A DNA stretch of 12,715 bases, taken from positions 1 to 12,715 of the forward strand of contig CANJQZ010000036.1 of assembly GCA_947476515.1 (NCBI GenBank). The letters run 5' to 3'. The translations under genes and the position numbers were made by a program. Shown here piece after piece: positions 8,134 through 12,715 of this stretch. Positions within the stretch are counted from its first letter, which is position 1; each line of letters opens with the position of its first letter. The stretch is from Flavobacteriales bacterium (GTDB taxonomy: Bacteria > Bacteroidota > Bacteroidia > Flavobacteriales_D > Crocinitomicaceae). The notes below the pieces were generated by a model. That model was not told where the DNA came from. It was given only the letters and a program-made list of their open reading frames with translations, and did no database searches.

Positions 8134-8999
8134 CCAAGATATCCTCTCAGCATTTTGTTCTTCGAAGTGTGTTTTAACCTACGAATTGCTTTTTCTTTAA
8201 TTTGACGAACGCGTTCTCTTGTCAAGTCAAATTTATCACCAATTTCCTCCAAAGACATGGGCGCTTTTCCTTCTAAACCATAGAACATGCTGATTACATC
8301 ACTTTCTCTTGGCGTTAATGAAGTAAGAGATCTTCGAATATCACTTCTTAATGATTCTAACACTAAGTTGCTTTCTGGACTAGGTAAAGAATCTCCCATC
8401 AAAACATCATACATGTTTGAAGACGATTCGTCACTTTCCACTAATGGCGCATCCATAGAAATATGACGGCCATTTTGAGCTAATGATTGTTTTACTTCTT
8501 CCGTACTACAGCTTAAAAATTCTGCCAACTCTTCGGCTGAAGGTGGTCTTTCAAATTTTTGCTCTAATTCTGAAAAAGCTCTGTTTATCTTATTTATATT
8601 ACCAATCTTATTAAGTGGTAAACGCACAATTCTTGCTTGTTCAGCTAATGCTTGCAAAATGGATTGACGAATCCACCAAACAGCATAAGAAATAAATTTA
8701 AATCCACGAGTCTCATCAAATCGCTCAGCAGCTTTAATTAAACCAAGATTTCCTTCATTGATTAAATCTGGTAAAGCCAATCCTTGATTTTGATATTGTT
8801 TTGAAACCGAAACTACAAATCGAAGATTTGCTTTTGTTAACCTTTCTAAAGCCTGACGATCTCCGGCCTTTATTCTTCTTGCTAATTCCACTTCCTCATC
8901 AGCAGAAATAAGATCTACTCGACCAATTTCTTGTAAATATTTATCAAGAGAAGCGGTCTCTCGATTGGTAACTTGTTTTGCGATTTTTAGTTGCCTCAT
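8130..8999 (-). CDS. rpoD: Primary RNA polymerase sigma factor (RpoD/SigA, short Bacteroidota type)
   Basis: A 289-residue sigma-70 family factor, close to the roughly 287 residues typical of Bacteroidota housekeeping sigma factors, which lack region 1.1. It directs core RNA polymerase to the -33/-7 promoters of this phylum. Region 1.2 is at about 15-45; region 2 at 50-120 includes the core-binding LPDLINEGNLGLIKA and the 2.3/2.4 segment FISYAVWWIRQSI (102-114), which opens and reads the -7 element; region 3 is at about 125-200 with RHISMDAP (178-185); region 4 at 220-285 carries the helix-turn-helix SLEEIGDKFDLTRERVRQIK (249-268). The start MRQLKI is the family's usual start. It lies 155 bases downstream of trpS on the same strand; no consensus promoter was seen in that leader, so readthrough from trpS or a divergent promoter is possible. 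A hairpin inside convergent priA probably terminates it. Confidence 0.97.
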   Translation of the reverse strand: MRQLKIAKQVTNRETASLDKYLQEIGRVDLISADEEVELARRIKAGDRQALERLTKANLRFVVSVSKQYQNQGLALPDLINEGNLGLIKAAERFDETRGFKFISYAVWWIRQSILQALAEQARIVRLPLNKIGNINKINRAFSELEQKFERPPSAEELAEFLSCSTEEVKQSLAQNGRHISMDAPLVESDESSSNMYDVLMGDSLPSPESNLVLESLRSDIRRSLTSLTPRESDVISMFYGLEGKAPMSLEEIGDKFDLTRERVRQIKEKAIRRLKHTSKNKMLRGYLG

Positions 9000-9154
9000 A
9001 ATAGGATTAATTTTTAAGTCATGCCTTATAACGAGAGAATTGAAATAAGGTTAGACTAATAATGAAAAAAGTTGAAAATAATTACAAAAAAAGGAGGGGA
9101 AATGACTAAAAGAGGACTTTAAGCGATAATTTGAAGCTTAATTATGAAGATTAT
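9000..9154 (-). other. trpS-rpoD intergenic leader region, no clear signal
   Basis: This 155-base AT-rich gap precedes the sigma-factor gene on the minus strand. I found no TAnnTTTG match on the minus strand and no strong hairpin with a T-run that would end trpS transcription; the only stem seen is an all-A/T ATAATT/AATTAT pair just after trpS. A pyrimidine tract, CCCCTCC followed by seven T (minus strand, around 9085-9098), stands out. The length suggests a leader or a non-consensus promoter. Confidence 0.5.
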
Positions 9155-10123
9155 TTAATAACCTAATCGTGTGCGAACCCTTGATAAAACTTCGTTTGCT
9201 GTAACTCTAGCCTTTTTTGCACCTGAAATTAAAATTTCTTCTAGTTCTTTTTCATGTTCTAGATAATAATTAAACAATTGCCTTTCTTTATTGAAACGAT
9301 CTAATAGAACTTCTAATAAAGCGCTTTTAGCATGACCAAAACCAAAGCCGCCTTTTAGATAGGATGCTCGCATCCACAGAACTTGTTCTTCTGTAGCAAC
9401 CGTTTTATATAAAGCAAAAATGGCGCAAGTGTCAGGATTTTTTGGTTCTTCAATTGGAGTACTGTCTGATAAAATAGACATTACTTGCTTTTTCAAAGTT
9501 TTTTCGTCCGTGAAAATATCCAAATAATTATTCCTGGATTTTGACATTTTTTGTCCGTCAGTTCCTGGTATCAGCATATTTTCCGTTGCCAGTCTCTCAT
9601 CAGGAATAATAAAGGTCTGACCCATTTTAGCATTAAATCTATTGGCGACATCTCGCGTCATTTCAATATGCTGTAATTGATCTTTTCCTACTGGAACGAT
9701 CGTGGCATCATAAAGTAAAATATCAGCTGCCATTAACATCGGATAGGTAAACAGACCTCCATTCACATCCTCTAAGCGATCTGCTTTATCCTTAAAACTA
9801 TGCGCTAAAGTCATGCGTTGATATGGATAGAAAGCCAAAAGATACCACATAAGTTCAGTGACCTCAGGGACATCACTTTGTCTATAAAAAGTAGCTTTAT
9901 TCGGATCTAATCCACAGGCCAACCAAGTTGCAGCAGTCGCAATAGTATTTTGCTTTAATACTAAAGGATCCTTTATTTGGGTAAGGGAATGAAGATTGGC
10001 AATAAATAAGAATGAATCGTTTTCTTTTTGATTAGAAAGTTCAATCGCAGGGAGAATAGCACCAAGGATATTACCAAGGTGTGGCGTGCCTGTACTTTGA
10101 ATTCCCGTGAGTATGCGTGACAT
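9155..10123 (-). CDS. trpS: Tryptophanyl-tRNA synthetase
   Basis: A 322-residue class I aminoacyl-tRNA synthetase that charges tRNA(Trp) with tryptophan in the cytoplasm. The HIGH signature appears as TPHLGN (13-18) and KMSKS is exact at 192-196. MAADILLYDA (131-140), with the aspartate family members use to recognise the indole nitrogen, and VPVGKDQLQHIEMTRD (143-158) match the tryptophan pocket of TrpS and separate it from TyrS. Length is normal for bacterial TrpS. The start MSRILTGIQSTG is the expected conserved beginning. A minus-strand promoter-like TATTTTTG lies 15 bases upstream of the ATG, and the gene is divergent from plsC. No T-box or leader peptide is visible in the short upstream space. 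The sigma-factor gene follows 155 bases downstream. Confidence 0.97.
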   Translation of the reverse strand: MSRILTGIQSTGTPHLGNILGAILPAIELSNQKENDSFLFIANLHSLTQIKDPLVLKQNTIATAATWLACGLDPNKATFYRQSDVPEVTELMWYLLAFYPYQRMTLAHSFKDKADRLEDVNGGLFTYPMLMAADILLYDATIVPVGKDQLQHIEMTRDVANRFNAKMGQTFIIPDERLATENMLIPGTDGQKMSKSRNNYLDIFTDEKTLKKQVMSILSDSTPIEEPKNPDTCAIFALYKTVATEEQVLWMRASYLKGGFGFGHAKSALLEVLLDRFNKERQLFNYYLEHEKELEEILISGAKKARVTANEVLSRVRTRLGY

Positions 10124-10137
10124 TTTATTTATTTATA

Positions 10138-10145
10138 CAAAAATA
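10138..10145 (-). promoter_or_regulatory. -7 element of the trpS promoter
   Basis: On the minus strand this reads TATTTTTG, a full match to TAnnTTTG, 14 bases upstream of the trpS ATG. The expected leader is about 8-10 bases. No good TTTG box is found at the -33 distance (around 10165-10168), so the promoter call rests on the -7 match and position alone. Confidence 0.5.
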
Positions 10146-10165
10146 TACAAAAGCATCTAATTCTG

Positions 10166-10198
10166 TTGGTTAATTTAATTTTGATTTCATTAACTTTG
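10166..10198 (+). promoter_or_regulatory. plsC promoter abutting the start codon
   Basis: TAACTTTG (10191-10198) fully matches TAnnTTTG. A TTG at 10166-10168 lies 22 bases upstream as a partial -33 box. The element ends only four bases before the ATG at 10203, so the predicted transcription start falls on or next to the start codon. Its -33 region coincides with the expected -33 region of the divergent trpS promoter. Confidence 0.55.
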
Positions 10199-10202
10199 AA
10201 CA

Positions 10203-10961
10203 ATGCACCTCATCAAGGGAATTTTATCGCTACTATGGAAACTATACATTGGTCTTGTCTTTTGTATTATTGCAGTTGTGATGTACCCTTTTTTTTTAAT
10301 TGTTTTAATCTCTCCTGCACTTAAAAAATTAAGTTTTAATCTTTTCATATTTTGGAGTTGGTTGATGCGTATTTTTTGTTTTTATCCCATCAAAAAAATT
10401 ACCAAATCTCCCCTACCCGAAGGTCCTTATATTATTGTCGCCAATCACGCATCATACTTAGACATTTTTATTCTGTATTCCATTTTACCCAAATCACCTT
10501 TTGTTTTTCTAGGGAAAAGTGAAATTTTAAAATATCCCATTTTAAGAACCTATTTCAAAAATTTAAACATTCCAGTATACAGAAATGATAGAACCAAAGC
10601 GGGACAATCGTATGTTGCAGCAACAAAAGCAATACAAGATGGCTGGTCCCTTGTGATTTTTCCTGAGGGGGGAATTCCAGATGATAATGCACCGAGAATG
10701 ATTCCATTTAAAGCTGGTGCTTTTAAACTTGCGAAGACTTTAGATATTCCAATTCTTCCATTGACCTTTCTTGACAATTATAAATTATTTTCTGACCCGA
10801 CCAACATTCTTGGTCCTGCGAGACCAGGACTTTCAAGGATTTGTATACATCCTCTCATTACAAGAGAAGAAATTCGTGCTGCCTCCATTAAAGAAATGAG
10901 TGATCATTGTTTTTCAATTATTTCGGAGCCAATCATGAAAGAACACCCAGAACTTTATTAA
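10203..10961 (+). CDS. plsC: 1-acyl-sn-glycerol-3-phosphate acyltransferase family protein (PlsC-like)
   Basis: A 252-residue membrane acyltransferase of the LPLAT family, expected to transfer a fatty acyl chain to lysophosphatidic acid to make phosphatidic acid. Hydrophobic segments at about 14-37 and 45-60 anchor it in the inner membrane. The catalytic HX4D motif is N-HASYLD (H82, D87); the glycerophosphate-binding block LNIPVYRND lies at 121-129; FPEGG (153-157) is the third motif, with G in place of the common T; and ILPLTF (184-189) is the fourth. All functional residues I can check are present. Related acyltransferases, including lyso-ornithine-lipid enzymes, share these motifs, so substrate is not certain. 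gatC follows after nine bases and is probably cotranscribed. The ATG at 10203 lies immediately after a promoter-like element; the next methionine (M27) is inside the first membrane segment and an unlikely start. Confidence 0.88.
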   Translation: MHLIKGILSLLWKLYIGLVFCIIAVVMYPFFLIVLISPALKKLSFNLFIFWSWLMRIFCFYPIKKITKSPLPEGPYIIVANHASYLDIFILYSILPKSPFVFLGKSEILKYPILRTYFKNLNIPVYRNDRTKAGQSYVAATKAIQDGWSLVIFPEGGIPDDNAPRMIPFKAGAFKLAKTLDIPILPLTFLDNYKLFSDPTNILGPARPGLSRICIHPLITREEIRAASIKEMSDHCFSIISEPIMKEHPELY

Positions 10962-10970
10962 TTTTACTCC

Positions 10971-11261
10971 ATGAAAATAACAGACGAACTTATAGATCAT
11001 CTTTCTCATCTAGCCAAATTAAAATTCGAGGGTGAGGAACGCGTTGCGATCAAAAAGGATATGGAAAAAATAGTTGGGTTCATTGATAAATTAAGTGAAA
11101 TCAATACAGAACAGGTAGAACCTCTTATTTTTATGACAGAAGAAGTTAAAACACTTCGTGAAGATATTGCTGTAGATTCTATCAACCAAGAGCAAGCATT
11201 GCGAAATGCTCCAAAACGAGACAGTGATTATTTCAGGATTCCAAAAGTCCTGGATAAATAA
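10971..11261 (+). CDS. gatC: Asp-tRNA(Asn)/Glu-tRNA(Gln) amidotransferase subunit C
   Basis: A 96-residue GatC, the small subunit that wraps around GatA and stabilises the GatCAB complex, which converts misacylated Glu-tRNA(Gln) or Asp-tRNA(Asn) to the amidated form. The family pattern is complete: an N-terminal helix beginning ITDELIDHLSHLAKLKF (3-19), a helix with KDMEKIVGFIDKLSEINTEQVEPL (29-52), and the C-terminal tail LREDIAVDS...ALRNAPKRDSDYFRIPKVLDK, including the conserved NAP..D..YFRIPKV segment that packs on GatA. Length is normal. It lies nine bases after plsC with no promoter between, so it is probably carried on the plsC transcript. gatA and gatB are not in this window, so the complex is encoded at separate places or beyond the edges. 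Its stop is one base from the stop of a convergent small gene. Confidence 0.95.
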   Translation: MKITDELIDHLSHLAKLKFEGEERVAIKKDMEKIVGFIDKLSEINTEQVEPLIFMTEEVKTLREDIAVDSINQEQALRNAPKRDSDYFRIPKVLDK

Positions 11262-11262
11262 G

Positions 11263-11625
11263 TTATTGAATATATTGCTGCTTCTGGACTAAGATAAACT
11301 GATTGTCCTCCAATTTAATATAGCCATAATCATAGCAAAAATAATAACGCATTCCTTTTTTAGTAGAATATACATTGGTGAAGTAATGAAAATTAAATCC
11401 TTCTTCACTTAGTTTCACCCCATTTACAGATTTCTTTCCATTTGGATTTAATTTAGACAAAATCCTCCTATTTTTTCGAAGTATTCTATTGACACGAGCA
11501 ACAGTAGCATTCACATCTTCATTCAAGCGATTATTAAAAGAATTTCGGCAGTAATCTGAACAAAATTTCTGGTCTTTCCGACCCACAAGCTTTAAAGCAC
11601 ACTCTAGACATGTTCTACTTTGCAT
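11263..11625 (-). CDS. Small conserved zinc-ribbon-like protein of unknown function
   Basis: A 120-residue basic protein. Four cysteines, C6, C9, C22 and C26, form a CX2C-X12-CX3C cluster (CLEC...GRKDQKFCSDYC), which should bind one zinc ion. It is followed by a positively charged helical stretch (about 34-60, rich in Arg, Lys and Asn, with RVNRILRKNRRIL) and an aromatic C-terminal part with FHYFTNVYSTKKGMRYYFCYDYGY. I recall proteins with this architecture as hypothetical proteins of Bacteroidota; no function is established to my knowledge. The zinc knuckle plus basic helix suggests nucleic-acid binding, but that is inference. No TAnnTTTG promoter was found on the minus strand upstream. It converges with gatC, with one base between stop codons, and is divergent from moxR across 98 bases. 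Confidence 0.85.
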   Translation of the reverse strand: MQSRTCLECALKLVGRKDQKFCSDYCRNSFNNRLNEDVNATVARVNRILRKNRRILSKLNPNGKKSVNGVKLSEEGFNFHYFTNVYSTKKGMRYYFCYDYGYIKLEDNQFILVQKQQYIQ

Positions 11626-11671
11626 ATTTTTTCATAAAATTTTAGATTAACAAGATTTAACAGCGATTATC

Positions 11672-11690
11672 AAGTTTTAAATTTAAACTT
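11672..11690. repeat. Near-palindrome upstream of moxR
   Basis: AAGTTTTAAA (11672-11681) is followed directly by TTTAAACTT (11682-11690), a palindrome broken only by one extra T. It lies just upstream of the putative moxR -7 element and within the 98-base divergent region shared with the zinc-ribbon gene, a typical place for an operator. It is entirely A/T-rich apart from the end bases, so chance is a real alternative. Confidence 0.35.
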
Positions 11691-11693
11691 TAA

Positions 11694-11701
11694 CAACTTT
11701 G
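11694..11701 (+). promoter_or_regulatory. Possible -7 element of the moxR promoter
   Basis: CAACTTTG differs from TAnnTTTG at its first base and lies 22 bases upstream of the moxR ATG. No clear TTTG box is present at the -33 distance. Position is right, sequence support is moderate. Confidence 0.4.
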
Positions 11702-11723
11702 CGCCGATAACAAAACGCACATT

Positions 11724-12715
11724 ATGAGTGAAAATTCTACTACAATAATAAATCCTGCAGAGGAGCTAAGAAAGTTAAGCGAAGAAATCAAGATTGCCCT
11801 TGTAGGTGTTGAGGCATTGAAAAAAGAAATTAGTCTAACAATTGTTGGTCAACATACTTTAATTGATCGCTTAATGGTCGCATTACTTTCCAATGGACAT
11901 ATTTTACTTGAAGGAGTACCTGGATTAGCAAAAACACTCGCCATTAAAACATTAGCAGATACCATTGCAGGAAGTTTTAGTAGAATTCAATTTACCCCCG
12001 ACTTACTACCAGCAGATTTAACGGGAACAATGGTTTACCAGCAAAAATCAGAGAAATTTTCAGTTAGAAAAGGACCGGTTTTTGCTTCTTTCGTTCTTGC
12101 CGATGAAATCAATCGTGCCCCTGCTAAGGTTCAAAGTGCTTTATTAGAAGCAATGCAGGAAAGACAAATTACCATTGGAGATGAAACCTTCCAATTACCT
12201 GATCCTTTCTTGGTATTGGCTACTCAAAATCCAATTGAACAAGAAGGAACTTATCCATTACCAGAAGCGCAAGTCGATCGATTTATGATGAAAGTAAATC
12301 TTGGATATCCTTCAAAGGAAGAAGAAAAACAAATCGTTAGAGCAAATATCAGTGAGACTGGATTGCATCAAGCTCAAAAAGTACTCAGTACTGATGAAAT
12401 CATGAAATTGCGCTCTTTAGTGCGACGCGTATATGTTGATGAAAAGATCGAACAATATATTATTGACATCATCTTTGCCACCAGACAAGTAGATTCTATT
12501 GGATTAAATGAATTGAATGGCTTGATTACCTTTGGAGCATCTCCAAGAGGAAGTATTAATCTTGCTTTGGCAGCTAAGGCTTATGCTTTTTTACAAGGAA
12601 GAAGTTTTGTCGTTCCCGATGATGTAAGGGCTATATCTGTTGATGTCCTTCAACATAGAATCGGCATCAGTTATGAAGCAGAAGCTATCGGTATGTCCGC
12701 TAAAAATATCATTGA
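11724..12715 (+). CDS. MoxR-family AAA+ ATPase (3' end cut by window edge)
   Basis: The frame is open from the ATG at 11724 to the right edge, giving 330 codons; typical members are about this length, so perhaps ten residues are missing. MoxR ATPases act as chaperone-like motors, often with von Willebrand factor A-domain partners. Walker A is GVPGLAKT (64-71), Walker B VLADE (124-128), sensor 1 ATQNP (166-170, N169), the arginine finger region EAQVDRF (181-187, R186) and sensor 2 ASPRG (272-276, R275). The TPDLLPADLTG block (91-101) is the helix-2 insert region typical of MoxR. All ATPase residues are intact. In Bacteroidota this gene usually leads a cluster with DUF58 and Bat-type vWA proteins; those would lie downstream, outside the window. 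The start is chosen for the usual MoxR length and its position after a promoter-like element. Confidence 0.94.
   Translation, partial: MSENSTTIINPAEELRKLSEEIKIALVGVEALKKEISLTIVGQHTLIDRLMVALLSNGHILLEGVPGLAKTLAIKTLADTIAGSFSRIQFTPDLLPADLTGTMVYQQKSEKFSVRKGPVFASFVLADEINRAPAKVQSALLEAMQERQITIGDETFQLPDPFLVLATQNPIEQEGTYPLPEAQVDRFMMKVNLGYPSKEEEKQIVRANISETGLHQAQKVLSTDEIMKLRSLVRRVYVDEKIEQYIIDIIFATRQVDSIGLNELNGLITFGASPRGSINLALAAKAYAFLQGRSFVVPDDVRAISVDVLQHRIGISYEAEAIGMSAKNII

Noticed and set aside
9090..9122. Plus-strand AGGAGG followed by ATG and a six-codon ORF (MTKRGL)
   Set aside because: Bacteroidota rarely depend on Shine-Dalgarno sequences, the ORF is tiny, and it lies antisense in the sigma-factor leader; chance is more likely.
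10811..10830. Two mutually exclusive short stems (TGGTC/GACCA and GTCCTG/CAGGAC) sharing the same bases
   Set aside because: They lie mid-gene in plsC, are 5-6 bp long, and have no regulatory context; likely incidental.
11195..11210. Hairpin AGCATT-GCGA-AATGCT with a GNRA-type loop near the end of gatC
   Set aside because: Only six base pairs, no T-run on either strand, and inside coding sequence; not supportable as a terminator or RNA element.
11241..11262. CAGGA...TCCTG stem at the gatC end as a bidirectional terminator
   Set aside because: The stem is only five pairs and neither side has a T-run.

Overview
The window looks like chromosomal, mostly housekeeping DNA from a low-GC member of the Bacteroidota, probably in or near the Flavobacteriales. 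The evidence is: a short primary sigma factor without region 1.1 that matches the Bacteroidota RpoD type almost end to end; promoter-like TAnnTTTG elements in front of several genes; A/T-rich start regions without Shine-Dalgarno sequences; and a small CX2C/CX12/CX3C protein of a kind I associate with this phylum. No mobile element, CRISPR array, tRNA, rRNA or attachment site was seen. The only gene-free gaps longer than 60 bases are 3410-3523, 9000-9154, 10124-10202 and 11626-11723, and all are described below.

Layout, left half (plus strand): the 3' part of ftsK (DNA translocase, cut by the window edge); a secreted M14 zinc carboxypeptidase-like protein with its own promoter; a lipoprotein with an FKBP prolyl-isomerase fold, overlapping by four bases (ATGA) a second lipoprotein of unassigned function; then priA (replication-restart helicase). 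PriA converges on the sigma-factor gene, and the two stop codons share bases in a TTAA palindrome.

Right half: rpoD and trpS lie on the minus strand (trpS upstream of rpoD). A 79-base divergent promoter region separates trpS from a plus-strand plsC-gatC pair (lysophospholipid acyltransferase and a subunit of the tRNA amidotransferase). gatC converges with a small minus-strand zinc-ribbon-like gene, one base apart. The window ends in a nearly complete moxR-type AAA+ ATPase that runs off the right edge.

How the genes relate: most are core functions (chromosome segregation, replication restart, transcription initiation, tryptophan charging, tRNA amidation, phospholipid synthesis) placed side by side, not one pathway. 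The envelope group (M14 protein, FKBP lipoprotein, partner lipoprotein) is the least ordinary part. I did not find convincing evidence for a previously undescribed system. The best leads are the duplicated N-terminal module and degenerate active site of the FKBP lipoprotein, its coupled partner lipoprotein, a strong hairpin plus T-tract inside priA that is placed to terminate rpoD, and a plsC promoter so close to the start codon that the mRNA may be leaderless.
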